Source: an uncultured Gammaproteobacteria bacterium (lineage in GTDB: Bacteria > Pseudomonadota > Gammaproteobacteria > GCA-001735895). Taken from it: a stretch of 64,000 nt of DNA. The notes below the pieces were generated by a model, which was not told the origin of the DNA, ran no database searches, and was given only the letters and a program-made list of their open reading frames with translations. Below are positions 1-8,926 of this stretch, one piece after another. A program made the position numbers and the translations under genes. The stretch is taken from assembly GCA_947259485.1 (NCBI GenBank), contig CAMYLU010000006.1, positions 159,984-223,983 on the forward strand. Reading direction: 5' to 3'. How positions within the stretch are numbered: position 1 is the stretch's first letter; every line of letters begins with the position of its first letter.

Positions 1-1
1 G

Positions 2-172
2 GCAGTTTTCGATCGTAATATCAACGGCTGGGTCACCATTCCCGATGATATCGAGTTGCCGGATAACCAGCAGGACCGCGATATGATCGCGCGCGAGCTA
101 CTGGTGAAATTCCAGATGGCAAGTGGTCACCCGATGGTTGATTTGCGCAAGGCTTACGAAAAATTCGCCTGA
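2..172 (+). CDS. C-terminal fragment of an unidentified protein
   Basis: An open frame enters from the left edge and stops at TGA 170-172, giving 56 residues that end in MVDLRKAYEKFA. The fragment has a hydrophilic, helical C-terminus and normal codon use. No family is recognised from so short a piece, and the start lies outside the window. The next gene is 326 bases downstream behind its own promoter signals, so this is probably the end of a separate transcription unit. Confidence 0.55.
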   Translation, partial: AVFDRNINGWVTIPDDIELPDNQQDRDMIARELLVKFQMASGHPMVDLRKAYEKFA

Positions 173-244
173 TTATAATGCGCAATTGCAGCGAACCGTA
201 ACCAAGACTTACCGGTGGAACCTGTAATCTTTCGTTATTGTTTG

Positions 245-259
245 GCACCAAAAAGGTGC
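245..259 (+). promoter_or_regulatory. Candidate NtrC-binding box upstream of amt
   Basis: The sequence GCACC-AAAAA-GGTGC is a perfect inverted repeat and matches the known NtrC consensus GCACC-N5-GGTGC exactly. It lies about 240 bases before the amt start and about 175-185 bases before the start site predicted from the sigma-54-like element at 406-421, a normal enhancer distance. Only one box is seen. It is also a short A-loop hairpin and could be chance, but the downstream gene is a classic NtrC target. The rest of 173-498 shows no gene. Confidence 0.55.
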
Positions 260-405
260 ATAGTAGTCATGTAAAGCTGGACCATAGCTATCGTTTTAGA
301 GATTGGTTATGATTGCGGCAGTTGTATTCGCTTGCGGATAGAATCAAATAAGAATAACGCGAACCAGGGATTAACCGCGATTCTCGATTACACGGGAAAA
401 AGTTC

Positions 406-421
406 AGGAAAAATAATTGCT
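406..421 (+). promoter_or_regulatory. Candidate sigma-54 (-24/-12) promoter of amt
   Basis: GG at 407-408 and GC at 419-420 are separated by exactly 10 bases, and the -12 element reads TTGCT, matching consensus. The -24 half is weak (AGGAAA instead of TGGCAC). Predicted initiation near 431-432 leaves a leader of about 67 bases. It is the only GG-N10-GC pair found by eye between 173 and 498, which with the NtrC-type box supports nitrogen-limitation control. Confidence 0.4.
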
Positions 422-498
422 TCTGCAGGGATGCAGTTGGTACACCTGTCGGAGAAACAGGCGTTTTAAAAACCTACTCTCAAAGGGGGAGATCTGAA

Positions 499-1800
499 AT
501 GACACCTGAAGAACTACAAGCCGCGATTGCGGCGGCCAATGAGATAAACCTCGAGGTTTATTACTATTGGTGTACGGCTATTATGATCCTGATTCATGCG
601 GGATTCATGATGTATGAAATGGGGGCTTCGCGAGTCAAGCACACGCTTGCGGCTGGAACCAAAAATATCCTCGCATTCGCCTATATGATTCCTACCTTCT
701 GGATGTTCGGTTGGTGGATCTACCTGGCGATGACCAACGGCTTTGTTCCCGATTTCGAGGCGGGTGCCGCCGGCGTGCCATGGGGTGAAAACATGGGACC
801 GAACCTGCAGGATAACGCTACTGGCGTGTTCTGGGGTGCGTTTACCCTGTTCGCCTGTACCACGGCTTCTATCATGTCCGGTGCGGTGATTGAACGCATT
901 CGCATGACCGCGTTTATAATTCTCGCCGTTATTCTGGGCTCGGTCGTCTGGATTCTGGCTGCGTCCTGGAGCTGGCATTACGCTGGCTGGATGGTGACTG
1001 GCTGGGGCTACCATGATTTTGGTGCCTCCGGCTTGGTGCATATGGTCTCCGGCTTTTTCGCACTCGGTGTGCTGATTCATCTCGGACCGCGCATCGGCAA
1101 GTTCAACGCCGACGGCTCGGCTAACGTGATTCGCGGCCACAGCCTGCCGATGACCATGGTCGGCCTGATGCTCATCGTCGTCGGCTTCTTCGGCTTCCTC
1201 GGCGGCTGTCTGGTTTTCCCGGGTACCGGTATCAGCTGGTATGCTACCGAGTGGGCCAATATCTACGGCCAGCCGACGACTCTGTCGACTATCACTTTCA
1301 ATACCCTGATGGGTGTAGCCGGCGGTATGATCGGCGCCTACATGTACACCCGCGATCCGTTCTGGATGATGTCCGGCGCGCTGTGTGGCATCATCTCGGT
1401 GGCCGCAGGCATGGACTTGTACTATCCCGGTCTGACTTTCGTACTGGCCTTCGTCGGTGGCATCGTTGGTCCGATCTCGGCCCGGTTCGTTGAAAAGTGT
1501 GGTATCGATGACGCGGTTGGTGCAGTTTCGGTACACGGTACCTGCGGTATTCTCGGTGTTCTTTTCGCCGGTATTTTCCTCGGTGGTTACCCGCAATTTT
1601 CGCCTGATATCCCGACCATCACCTTCATGGGTCAGTTCAAGGGCATGATCGTTATGCTACTGCTCGGTCTGGTGCCTGGTTACGTTTTTGGTTGGCTGTT
1701 CAAGGCCATGGGCATTCTGCGCGCCGGTGACGGTGTTCAGGAAGTCGGTATGGACGTTGAAATCGAGGCCATGGCCTATCCCGAAGATATCAAGAGCTAA
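499..1800 (+). CDS. amt: Ammonium transporter (Amt/MEP/Rh family)
   Basis: This 433-residue polytopic inner-membrane protein is the usual length for a bacterial Amt without a long extension. The pore twin histidines are visible as H181 (GLVHMVSG) and H346 (SVHGTCG), with the conserved D173 ahead of the first. The start is supported by GGGGGAG 10 bases upstream. It conducts ammonium/methylammonium into the cytoplasm. No glnK (PII) gene accompanies it, unlike many amtB loci; instead a 71-residue membrane protein follows after 19 bases. The upstream NtrC/sigma-54 signals suggest nitrogen control. The neighbouring methylamine genes suggest it may also serve methylammonium uptake or ammonium recapture, which is inference. 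Confidence 0.95.
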   Translation: MTPEELQAAIAAANEINLEVYYYWCTAIMILIHAGFMMYEMGASRVKHTLAAGTKNILAFAYMIPTFWMFGWWIYLAMTNGFVPDFEAGAAGVPWGENMGPNLQDNATGVFWGAFTLFACTTASIMSGAVIERIRMTAFIILAVILGSVVWILAASWSWHYAGWMVTGWGYHDFGASGLVHMVSGFFALGVLIHLGPRIGKFNADGSANVIRGHSLPMTMVGLMLIVVGFFGFLGGCLVFPGTGISWYATEWANIYGQPTTLSTITFNTLMGVAGGMIGAYMYTRDPFWMMSGALCGIISVAAGMDLYYPGLTFVLAFVGGIVGPISARFVEKCGIDDAVGAVSVHGTCGILGVLFAGIFLGGYPQFSPDIPTITFMGQFKGMIVMLLLGLVPGYVFGWLFKAMGILRAGDGVQEVGMDVEIEAMAYPEDIKS

Positions 1801-1819
1801 CTAGAAGAGGAATATAGAT

Positions 1820-2035
1820 ATGTTTAATTCAAGTCCAATTGAAGTCTGGGAAGGCGCTGGCGTCTTCATGTCATTCGGTGCCAACACTGGCTGGACCCAC
1901 CTCTGGTTCTGGCTGGCGGTGGTTGCCTGCATCGTGCCGCTTTTCATTACGCTCAAAACCGAGCAGCATCATGAAAACCAGCATACCTTCCGCGAGGGTG
2001 ACAGTGACAGCACCCATGGAGTAGAAAGAAAGTAG
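1820..2035 (+). CDS. Small membrane protein co-transcribed with amt
   Basis: This 71-residue protein starts at ATG 1820 behind AGAGGAA and sits 19 bases after amt, before a strong terminator, so it should be on the amt transcript. One hydrophobic segment spans about residues 28-45 (FWLAVVACIVPLFITL), followed by a charged tail rich in His, Glu and Ser. No catalytic motif is visible. Its position where glnK often lies suggests a role with the transporter, but sequence alone does not show this. Confidence 0.7.
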   Translation: MFNSSPIEVWEGAGVFMSFGANTGWTHLWFWLAVVACIVPLFITLKTEQHHENQHTFREGDSDSTHGVERK

Positions 2036-2058
2036 GCATAACCCGGCTTGTCAAAGCC

Positions 2059-2090
2059 AGCCCCGCCCGCTTTCGGGCGGGGCTTTTTTT
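2059..2090 (+). terminator. Rho-independent terminator after amt
   Basis: A perfect 11-bp GC-rich stem (2059-2069 with 2074-2084, CTTT loop) runs into a seven-T tract. It closes the amt transcription unit and insulates folD. Confidence 0.93.
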
Positions 2091-2231
2091 ACCCCTGATG
2101 GAAGCCACCGGTAGTGCAGAGAATCGGTCGTTTCTGCGAATAAAGGTGACTATTTCGCGCAGTATTTGGTGCTGGGACGAAGCTAAAATCCGCCCTTATA
2201 CTCAGCTAAATATAAACGGGAGACAGATAAA

Positions 2232-3110
2232 GTGACGACGATCATCGACGGCAAGGCATTTTCGGCAAATCTTCGCGGCGAGATCGCGCGCAAGGTTGCG
2301 TTGGTAAAAGAGAATCATTCGATTACTCCGGGACTGGCCGTAGTGCTGGTCGGCGAAGACCCGGCGAGCCAGGTTTATGTTCGCAGTAAGGGCAAGCAAA
2401 CCCAGGAAGCGGGGATGAATTCCTACGAGCATAAGCTCGACGCAAGCACCAGCCAACAAGATCTGCTGAAGTTGATCGATCAATTGAATAACGATCCGGA
2501 TGTTCATGGCATCCTGGTGCAGCTGCCACTACCTGACCATATCGACGAGGAAGCGGTGATTAACTCGGTTTCGGCCGATAAGGACGTCGACGGTTTTCAC
2601 CTGTCAAATGTCGGTCGACTCTCGATCGGTGCCGAGGGTATCGTGCCCTGTACGCCGCTGGGATCAATGATGATGCTCAAGGATCATCTGGGAGACCTGT
2701 CGGGAATGAAGGCGATAGTAGTCGGGCGCTCGAATATCGTCGGCAAGCCGATGGCGGCGCTGCTGTTAAAGGAAAGCTGTACCGTCACGATTGCACATTC
2801 GCGGACCCGGGATCTACCGGGTGAGTGTCGCCAGGCAGATATCCTGGTGGCCGCGGTAGGACGACCCGAAATGGTTAAGGGTGACTGGATTAAACCGGGC
2901 GCCACGGTCATAGACGTTGGTATCAATCGAATCGAAAATGAAGATGGTACTACCCGCCTGGTAGGTGATGTCGAGTTTGAAAGCGCAGCTGAAGTTGCCG
3001 CTGCGATTACCCCGGTTCCGGGGGGTGTCGGCCCGATGACGATCGCGTGTTTGTTGCACAATACGCTGCAACAGGCCTGCCGACTGAATGGTGTCGATGT
3101 TCCGGAATAA
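2232..3110 (+). CDS. folD: Bifunctional methylene-THF dehydrogenase/methenyl-THF cyclohydrolase
   Basis: This 292-residue protein, slightly longer than typical FolD, interconverts 5,10-methylene-, methenyl- and 10-formyl-tetrahydrofolate with NADP in the cytoplasm. The signatures are the VYVRSKGK segment with catalytic Lys53, DKDVDGFH near residue 120, the GRSNIVGKP Rossmann-type loop and the C-terminal [10 protein letters not shown]. It uses a GTG start preceded by GGGAGA. Housekeeping in most bacteria, but here it flanks a methylamine locus that also carries fhs, so the pair probably oxidises methyl groups delivered to folate. Confidence 0.96.
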   Translation: MTTIIDGKAFSANLRGEIARKVALVKENHSITPGLAVVLVGEDPASQVYVRSKGKQTQEAGMNSYEHKLDASTSQQDLLKLIDQLNNDPDVHGILVQLPLPDHIDEEAVINSVSADKDVDGFHLSNVGRLSIGAEGIVPCTPLGSMMMLKDHLGDLSGMKAIVVGRSNIVGKPMAALLLKESCTVTIAHSRTRDLPGECRQADILVAAVGRPEMVKGDWIKPGATVIDVGINRIENEDGTTRLVGDVEFESAAEVAAAITPVPGGVGPMTIACLLHNTLQQACRLNGVDVPE

Positions 3111-3220
3111 AATGACGATAACCGGCCGCGGAGCCAGCAATGTGAAACGTTGGTTTCGTCGTCAGAGTCCGATACGACGGACCGCTGCTTTCGCGTAACC
3201 TCGGGTAAGTCGATCTAACG

Positions 3221-3598
3221 TCAGGGTGTAATTTCATCTTCAGAGAGGGCGCGGTTATTGCCGCGCAACATTACCAACAGGGTGCAGCCATTCGGAGTAT
3301 GTGAGCTGTGTTTCGAACCCGGCAGCAGGCGCACGAAATCGCCACTTCGGTAACTGGTACCATCGCAGTCGATCAATTCTCCCGCCATGACCAGGAATTC
3401 TTCGAAGCCCGTATGCTCGTGTGGCCTCGATTGCGATCCAGCTTCCATGCGTAACAAAAAACACTCGAATACCCCATTTGACAGATCGCCACTCAAGGTA
3501 ATCCACGACATGCCCGGAATCGGCTCGCCGTAACGGTCATAGGGCTTGAAGTCATCATCTCGGGTGCTGATGATTTTTCGCAGGCTGGTATCTAACAT
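3221..3598 (-). CDS. Cupin-domain protein (ChrR-like) downstream of tmm
   Basis: This 125-residue single-cupin protein carries a metal-binding cupin motif around residues 61-68 (HEHTGFEE) followed by a glycine-rich second half (YRSGDFVRLLPGSKHSSH). It lies 83 bases after tmm on the same strand, so it is likely co-transcribed. The fold is clear but the activity is not: it could be a small-molecule enzyme, a sensor or a ChrR-type regulator fragment. Known cupin DMSP lyases (DddL/Q/W) are alternatives, but their diagnostic residues cannot be assigned with confidence. Confidence 0.8.
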   Translation of the reverse strand: MLDTSLRKIISTRDDDFKPYDRYGEPIPGMSWITLSGDLSNGVFECFLLRMEAGSQSRPHEHTGFEEFLVMAGELIDCDGTSYRSGDFVRLLPGSKHSSHTPNGCTLLVMLRGNNRALSEDEITP

Positions 3599-3681
3599 GG
3601 TTTTCTTATGTCCCGGGATATGAAAAAGCGTGGCCCTTTTGGACCGCGCTTTGGTTTTACTCGACCGCTCAAAGAATGTCG

Positions 3682-5022
3682 TCAGGTCTTTAGGTAAGCT
3701 TCCAGCGAATCATCGAGCGCGTCCTTCCAGGGGGTGTGATGCGCGGGTGCCATGGTGCCGGTCAGTGCTGATTTGTAGCCGTTGTCACGAAAGGTCATGA
3801 TATTTTCCTTCTTGTGTTTTTTCCACTGGAAGAAAGCTTCATTCGCACCGGCACAATCAAACTCCGGATAGTCGGTCAGCGCCATCAGGTCCATGGTGTA
3901 TTTGCCCTGGAACTCGATGCAGGCGTAATCGTCGGCCAGGTTGTCTTCCGCCTCGCGCCAGTTATCGATATCGGCATGCATCTCGGCCTGCGACGGCAGA
4001 TCGATACGTCCCATGATGACGTCTCGTGCATACCAGGCCTGCGCGTCGAACATGTTGAAGGTATACCACTGGTCCTGCATCCCCAGGTACATCAGCTTGG
4101 GGTTGTGCTCCCAGACCACGCCGTTGTAGAGGTTGACCGGGTAGAGGCGATTATTGGTTTTGAGCTTCAGATTCTCCGCCATGAACGGGAAGTGGTGCAG
4201 GTAACCGGTGCACAGGATGATGGCGTCAACCTCGGCGGTGCTGCCGTCCTTGAAGGTGGCGGTATTGTTTTCGACCTTTTCCAGTAAGGGCACTTCCTGC
4301 CAGTTATCGGGCCACTTGTATCCCATCGGCGCTGTGCGGTGCGATACCGTGACCGATTTGCAGCCATACTTCCAGCACTGCGAACCGATGTCTTCGGCCG
4401 AGTAGGAAGTACCGATAATCAGAATATCCTTATCCTTGAATTCCATCGCGTCACGAAAGTCATGCGCATGCAGTACCCGCCCGTTAAAGCCGTGGAACCC
4501 GGGAAACTCGGGCACGTTTGGGGTCGAGAAGTGACCTGAAGCAACTATTACGTTATCGAATTCCTCGGTGTACTCGACGTCCTTTTTTTCGTCCTGGACG
4601 GTAACGTGAAACATGCCCTCATGCTCGTCGTAGGCTACATGGCGCACTGGCGAATTAAATCGTATCCAGTCCCGCACCCCGGCTTTCTTCACGCGTCCCT
4701 CGATATAATCGAATAGCACGGCACGCGGTGGGTAAGAGGCAATGGGACGGCCGAAATGTTCCTCGAAAGAGTAATCTGCAAATTCCAGGCCTTCTTTCGG
4801 ACCATTGGACCAGAGGTAGCGGTACATGCTGCCGTGAACCGGCTCACCGTACTGGTCGAGGCCGGTGCGCCAGGTGTAATTCCATAGCCCACCCCAGTTG
4901 TCCTGCTTCTCGAAACAGACGATATCGGGAATGTCGGCCCCTTTTTCTTTTGCCGACTGGAAGGCTCTTAATTGCGCCAGGCCGCTGGGGCCGGCTCCGA
5001 TAACTGCAACACGCTTGCTCAT
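3682..5022 (-). CDS. tmm: Trimethylamine monooxygenase (flavin-containing monooxygenase)
   Basis: This 446-residue FMO oxidises trimethylamine to trimethylamine N-oxide with NADPH and O2. Visible are the FAD motif GAGPSGL (9-15), the FMO signature F-x-G-x3-H-x3-F (179-189) and the NADPH motif [10 protein letters not shown] (204-213). Long stretches such as [11 protein letters not shown] and the C-terminal [20 protein letters not shown] are those of bacterial Tmm (Methylocella/Roseobacter type). The related activity on dimethyl sulfide, known for Tmm, is possible, notably with a dddP in the window. It is divergent from an XRE-cupin regulator and mgs-gmaS, which supports a TMA-degradation role. 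Confidence 0.93.
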   Translation of the reverse strand: MSKRVAVIGAGPSGLAQLRAFQSAKEKGADIPDIVCFEKQDNWGGLWNYTWRTGLDQYGEPVHGSMYRYLWSNGPKEGLEFADYSFEEHFGRPIASYPPRAVLFDYIEGRVKKAGVRDWIRFNSPVRHVAYDEHEGMFHVTVQDEKKDVEYTEEFDNVIVASGHFSTPNVPEFPGFHGFNGRVLHAHDFRDAMEFKDKDILIIGTSYSAEDIGSQCWKYGCKSVTVSHRTAPMGYKWPDNWQEVPLLEKVENNTATFKDGSTAEVDAIILCTGYLHHFPFMAENLKLKTNNRLYPVNLYNGVVWEHNPKLMYLGMQDQWYTFNMFDAQAWYARDVIMGRIDLPSQAEMHADIDNWREAEDNLADDYACIEFQGKYTMDLMALTDYPEFDCAGANEAFFQWKKHKKENIMTFRDNGYKSALTGTMAPAHHTPWKDALDDSLEAYLKT

Positions 5023-5155
5023 CTAATCCTCCAACTGACTGATTTTGATCGGTATTTTTATTTGGAAACGGTTTTAATTGTGAGCCGTCAAGGTTAGGGA
5101 ATATCACCGCGATGGTCAACCACATGGCCCGGAATCAGTATTTATTTTTAGCGGT

Positions 5156-5184
5156 TTTCGATTACAGCAGATTTGCAATCGAAA
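5156..5184. promoter_or_regulatory. Inverted-repeat operator candidate between tmm and the XRE-cupin gene
   Basis: TTTCGATT and AATCGAAA form a perfect 8-bp inverted repeat separated by 13 bases, midway in the divergent 205-bp intergenic region. The position suits autoregulation plus control of tmm by the adjacent helix-turn-helix protein. A second pair, GCGGTTTT (5151-5158) and AAAACCGC (5215-5222), lies around it. Confidence 0.4.
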
Positions 5185-5227
5185 GCGCGCTGATGTTTGA
5201 TAGGCCACCAGTCAAAAACCGCAGCAA

Positions 5228-5866
5228 GTGCCGATGCCCGATCCTGATAAGCAGCCAGACGATGACGCATTGATGTCCCAACAGCATAGCGTTGAGGCGC
5301 TCGAAATCGCAATTGGCAAGCAGGTGCGTACGTCGCGCAAGCGCCTGAATCTAACCGTCGCCGCGCTTGCCAAGCAGGCGCAGTTGTCGACCGGGATGTT
5401 GTCGAAAATCGAGAACGGTCAGACCTCGCCGTCACTGGCAACGCTAACCTCGCTCGCAAACGCATTGCAGGTTCCGGTGACCTCGTTTTTTCGAGGCTAC
5501 GAGGAACAACGTGACGTCACCTATATCAAGGCAGGCGAGGGGTTGCCGATAGAGCGCCGCGGTTCGGGTGCCGGGCATCAATACCAGTTACTCGGGCACA
5601 CCATTGGCAAGCCGTATAATATCGAACCCTACCTGATCACGATCGACGATCAGTCCGAAGTGTTTCCTGTGTTTCAACATGCGGGTACCGAGCTGATTTA
5701 TATGCTGGAAGGACGCGTGACTTACCGACACGCGAACAAAACCTATACCCTGCAGCCGGGTGACACACTTTTCTTCGATGCCGAGGCCTCGCATGGCCCG
5801 GACGAGATACAAAAACTGCCCTGTCGTTACCTTTCGATCATCATTTCCGAGGCAACAATCAGCTAG
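5228..5866 (+). CDS. XRE-family transcriptional regulator with C-terminal cupin
   Basis: This 212-residue protein has an N-terminal lambda-repressor-type helix-turn-helix (about residues 27-85, with SKIENGQTSPSLATL) and a C-terminal cupin (about 135-205, YMLEGRVTYRH...LQPGDTLFFDAEASHGP). The architecture is that of small-molecule-responsive regulators of the PuuR type. It reads divergently from tmm and towards mgsABC-gmaS, so it probably controls methylated-amine catabolism. The GTG at 5228, ATG at 5234 or ATG at 5273 could all start it; no ribosome site decides. Confidence 0.9.
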   Translation: MPMPDPDKQPDDDALMSQQHSVEALEIAIGKQVRTSRKRLNLTVAALAKQAQLSTGMLSKIENGQTSPSLATLTSLANALQVPVTSFFRGYEEQRDVTYIKAGEGLPIERRGSGAGHQYQLLGHTIGKPYNIEPYLITIDDQSEVFPVFQHAGTELIYMLEGRVTYRHANKTYTLQPGDTLFFDAEASHGPDEIQKLPCRYLSIIISEATIS

Positions 5867-5868
5867 TT

Positions 5869-5915
5869 AGTTTCCTGGTAGGAAACTTAATTTCATTTCA
5901 GTTGACTTGCTGAAA
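5869..5915. promoter_or_regulatory. Two palindromes in front of mgsA
   Basis: Two inverted repeats occupy the short gap before mgsA: AGTTTCC-TGGTA-GGAAACT (5869-5887) and TTTCAG-N8-CTGAAA (5896-5915). Both share a TTTC/GAAA theme with the 5156-5184 repeat and could be operators of the XRE-cupin regulator. The first could instead act as a weak hairpin after that gene. Confidence 0.4.
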
Positions 5916-5964
5916 CGCCTTGGGTAGCCTAGGACGCCTGAATATCCTGCCCGGGGGGCGCGCC

Positions 5965-6864
5965 ATGTGTGGAATCGTAGGACTGTTTATCAAGAACCCC
6001 AAAATGGAAGCGGAACTCGGCAAATACCTGTCGTTGATGCTCGCGGAAATGACCGATCGTGGACCAGACAGCGCCGGTGCGGCGATCTACCACGACCCGG
6101 TAGCAGTGGGCGCGGCCAAGGTCACGGTGCTCTCTGAAGATCCGGAGTACCGCTGGGACGCGCTCACCCAGGAATTGCAACAAGCCTTCGGCCAGGACGC
6201 GGCGGTTGCGGTACATCGCGACCAGGCGGTGCTCAAGATCGGCACCAACCCGGCCGACGCGCAGCGCTGGTTGCAAGACAATCATCCCGAGCTGCGCATC
6301 AATAGCGCCGGTGAAAGTATCGAAATCTTCAAGGGCAAAGGTTCGCCGATCGAATTCATCAAGAATTTCGAGCTCGCGAGCTACAGCGGTAGCCATGCCC
6401 TGGGGCACACGCGCATGGCGACCGAATCAGCAATCACGACCGAGCACTCGCACCCGTTTTCGACCGGCCTCGATTTGTGTCTCGTACATAACGGCTCGCT
6501 GTCGAATCATAACCGCCTGCGGGAAGTGCTACGCAAGCGCGGGCTGACGTTTCAGACCGATAACGATAGCGAGGTCGCGGCCGGCTACCTCGCCTGGCGC
6601 CTGCACGAAGGGGACACGCTGGATCAGGCCCTGCAGAACGCGTTGCGCGACCTCGATGGTTTTTACACTTTCGCCATCGGCAGCAAGGACGGTTTCGCCG
6701 TGCTGGTGGATCCGATCGGCTGCAAGCCGGCGGTCATGGCGGAAACCGAAGACTGGGCCGCGATGTCATCAGAGTTTCGTGCGATCGCGACCCTGCCCGG
6801 CGTCGACCAGGCCAAAATATGGGAACCGACGCCGGCGAAAATCTACAGCTGGCACCAGGAGTAA
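5965..6864 (+). CDS. mgsA: N-methylglutamate synthase subunit A (class II glutamine amidotransferase)
   Basis: This 299-residue protein starts MCGIVGLF, so Cys2 becomes the N-terminal nucleophile after Met removal; this fixes the start at 5965. The Ntn-hydrolase core continues through GHTRMATES and VHNGSLSNHNRLR. In this family the subunit supplies ammonia from an amide donor to the MgsB/MgsC synthase. The order mgsA-mgsB-mgsC-gmaS matches the N-methylglutamate pathway for monomethylamine. The homologous rhizobial glxBCD genes have less certain functions, so the name rests mainly on context. Confidence 0.87.
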   Translation: MCGIVGLFIKNPKMEAELGKYLSLMLAEMTDRGPDSAGAAIYHDPVAVGAAKVTVLSEDPEYRWDALTQELQQAFGQDAAVAVHRDQAVLKIGTNPADAQRWLQDNHPELRINSAGESIEIFKGKGSPIEFIKNFELASYSGSHALGHTRMATESAITTEHSHPFSTGLDLCLVHNGSLSNHNRLREVLRKRGLTFQTDNDSEVAAGYLAWRLHEGDTLDQALQNALRDLDGFYTFAIGSKDGFAVLVDPIGCKPAVMAETEDWAAMSSEFRAIATLPGVDQAKIWEPTPAKIYSWHQE

Positions 6865-6867
6865 GTC

Positions 6868-7548
6868 ATGCCGACATTCGATCTGAAAGACGTCGACGTG
6901 CGTGAACTGAACCAGGCGCTGCACGACGAGGCCTCGGCCGGTGCCGAGTTCAAGATCATCAATCCGAACGGCAAGCACTCGGTCGCGGTCGGTGCCATGT
7001 ACTCGACGCAAATCGATATCGAGGGTCACGTCGGCTATTACTGTGCCGGCATGAACCAGCAGGCAACGGTCACCGTGCACGGTAACGCCGGTTCCGGTTG
7101 CGCAGAAAACATGACGTCGGGCCAGGTCAGGGTCAAGGGCAACGCGTCGCAATATTGCGGTGCGACCGCACATGGCGGCCTGCTCGTGGTCGAGGGCGAC
7201 ACCGCCGCGCGCTGCGGCATCTCGATGAAAGGAGTCGACATCGTCATCGGCGGGTCGGTTGGCAACATGTCTGCGTTCATGGCGCAAAGCGGGCACCTGG
7301 TTATTTGTGGCGATGCCGGCGAAGCCCTCGGCGACTCGATGTACGAGGCGCGTATCTATGTCGGCGGCGAAGTCGCGAGCCTCGGTGCGGACTGCATCGA
7401 AAAGCCGATAAAATCCGAGCACGAGGCAGAACTGAAAGAACTGCTTGGCCAGGCCGGCATCGACGCTGGCGATATTTCACGCTTCCGCCGCTACGGCTCG
7501 GCGCGCAAGCTGTACAACTTCAACATCGACCACGCCGGCGAATACTAG
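6868..7548 (+). CDS. mgsB: N-methylglutamate synthase subunit B (GXGXG domain)
   Basis: This 226-residue protein corresponds to the C-terminal GXGXG beta-helix domain of glutamate synthase. Repeated turns such as GNAGSGCAENMTSG, GNASQYCGATAHGG and GGSVGNMSAF recur every 20 or so residues. It starts 3 bases after mgsA, implying translational coupling. It is thought to hold the subunits of N-methylglutamate synthase together. It has no catalytic residues of its own that can be assigned. Confidence 0.87.
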   Translation: MPTFDLKDVDVRELNQALHDEASAGAEFKIINPNGKHSVAVGAMYSTQIDIEGHVGYYCAGMNQQATVTVHGNAGSGCAENMTSGQVRVKGNASQYCGATAHGGLLVVEGDTAARCGISMKGVDIVIGGSVGNMSAFMAQSGHLVICGDAGEALGDSMYEARIYVGGEVASLGADCIEKPIKSEHEAELKELLGQAGIDAGDISRFRRYGSARKLYNFNIDHAGEY

Positions 7549-7558
7549 GAGCGAGAAC

Positions 7559-8884
7559 ATGAGTGACCCAGAATTCAAATCCCGCCTGCGTGAATCGGCG
7601 ACGTTTCCGCGCCACGTGATTGCGGAGATCCAGCGCGCCGCGCGCGAGGGTATTTACGATATCCGCGGTTTCGGCGCCAAGCGCCAGGTGCCCGATTTCG
7701 ACGACCTGCTGTTTCTAGGCGCGAGCATGTCGCGCTACCCGCTGGAAGGCTACCGCGAGCGCTGTGACACCAGCGTCACGCTGGGCGCGCGTTTCGCGAA
7801 AAAACCGATCGAGCTGAAAATCCCGATTACCATCGCTGGTATGAGCTTCGGTGCGCTGTCGTCGCAGGCCAAGGAGTCGCTCGGCCGCGGTGCGAGTATA
7901 ATGGGCACCAGCACGACGACCGGCGATGGTGGCATGACGCCCGAGGAGCGCGGCCACTCCGACATTCTCGTCTACCAGTACCTGCCGTCGCGTTACGGTA
8001 TGAACCCAGATGACCTGCGCAAGGCCGATGCGATCGAAGTAGTAGTCGGGCAGGGCGCCAAGCCTGGCGGCGGCGGCATGTTGCTGGGGCAGAAAATCAG
8101 CGACCGCGTCGCCGAGATGCGTAACCTGCCGAAGGGAATCGATCAGCGCAGCGCCTGCCGGCATCCGGACTGGACCGGCCCCGACGATCTCGAGATCAAG
8201 ATAGGCGAGCTGCGTGAAATCACCGACTGGCAAGTGCCGATCTATGTCAAGGTCGGCGCCACGCGAACCTTTTTCGACGTTACCCTTGCCGTCAAGGCCG
8301 GCGCCGACGTGGTCGTCGTAGACGGTATGCAGGGCGGCACCGCGGCTACCCAGGACGTATTCATCGAGCACGTCGGCATTCCAACCCTGCCGGCAGTGCG
8401 TCTCGCGGTCGAGGCGCTCAAGGAACTCGACATGCACCGCAAAGTGCAGCTGATCGTCTCTGGTGGCATCCGCAATGGTGCCGATACCGCCAAGGCGCTG
8501 GCGCTCGGTGCCGATGCGGTATCGATCGGCACCGCGGCGATGATCGCGCTCGGTGATAACAGTCCCGAGCACGAGGCCGAGTACAACAAGCTCGGCACGT
8601 CGGCAGGCTACTACGACGACTGGCAGGACGGTTGCGATCCGAGCGGCATCTCGACCCAGGATCCGGAGCTGGCGCAGCGCCTGGATCCCGAGCTGGGTGG
8701 TCGCCGCATCGCTAACTATCTCAACTGCATGACGCTGGAGACCCAGACCCTGGCGCGCGCCTGCGGCAAGAGTCACGTACATAACCTCGAACCCGAAGAT
8801 ATGGTAGCCTTAACTGTAGAAGCAGCCGCAATGGCAAAGATTCCGTTGGCAGGAACCTCCTGGATTCCAGGCAACGGATTTTAA
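7559..8884 (+). CDS. mgsC: N-methylglutamate synthase subunit C (glutamate-synthase FMN domain)
   Basis: This 441-residue protein carries the glutamate synthase central/FMN-binding TIM barrel: GMSFGALSSQAKESL near residue 96, QGAKPGGGGMLLG near 164, VVVDGMQGGTAATQD near 250 and IVSGGIRNGADTAKALALGADAV near 300. AGGAG precedes ATG 7559. It is expected to form N-methylglutamate from methylamine and the glutamate skeleton, with MgsA and MgsB. mgsB ends 10 bases upstream. A C-terminal Cys-containing segment (NYLNCMTLETQTLARACGK) resembles iron-sulfur or structural Cys regions of GltB-like proteins. Confidence 0.88.
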   Translation: MSDPEFKSRLRESATFPRHVIAEIQRAAREGIYDIRGFGAKRQVPDFDDLLFLGASMSRYPLEGYRERCDTSVTLGARFAKKPIELKIPITIAGMSFGALSSQAKESLGRGASIMGTSTTTGDGGMTPEERGHSDILVYQYLPSRYGMNPDDLRKADAIEVVVGQGAKPGGGGMLLGQKISDRVAEMRNLPKGIDQRSACRHPDWTGPDDLEIKIGELREITDWQVPIYVKVGATRTFFDVTLAVKAGADVVVVDGMQGGTAATQDVFIEHVGIPTLPAVRLAVEALKELDMHRKVQLIVSGGIRNGADTAKALALGADAVSIGTAAMIALGDNSPEHEAEYNKLGTSAGYYDDWQDGCDPSGISTQDPELAQRLDPELGGRRIANYLNCMTLETQTLARACGKSHVHNLEPEDMVALTVEAAAMAKIPLAGTSWIPGNGF

Positions 8885-8926
8885 AAATAAATTAACTTCG
8901 ACAACCAATAATCGTAGGAGAAAGAA

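Noticed and set aside
241..260. Reading the box at 245-259 as a -24/-12 promoter (TGGCAC...GTGCA)
   Set aside because: The GG to GC spacing is 12, not the required 10; it fits an NtrC site instead.
514..1596. A 360-codon open frame on the minus strand opposite amt
   Set aside because: It is the antisense shadow of a well-supported transporter; composition is charged and repetitive with no family and no ribosome site.
7715..8782. A 355-codon minus-strand frame opposite mgsC
   Set aside because: It is a high-GC antisense shadow of mgsC with no recognisable protein features.
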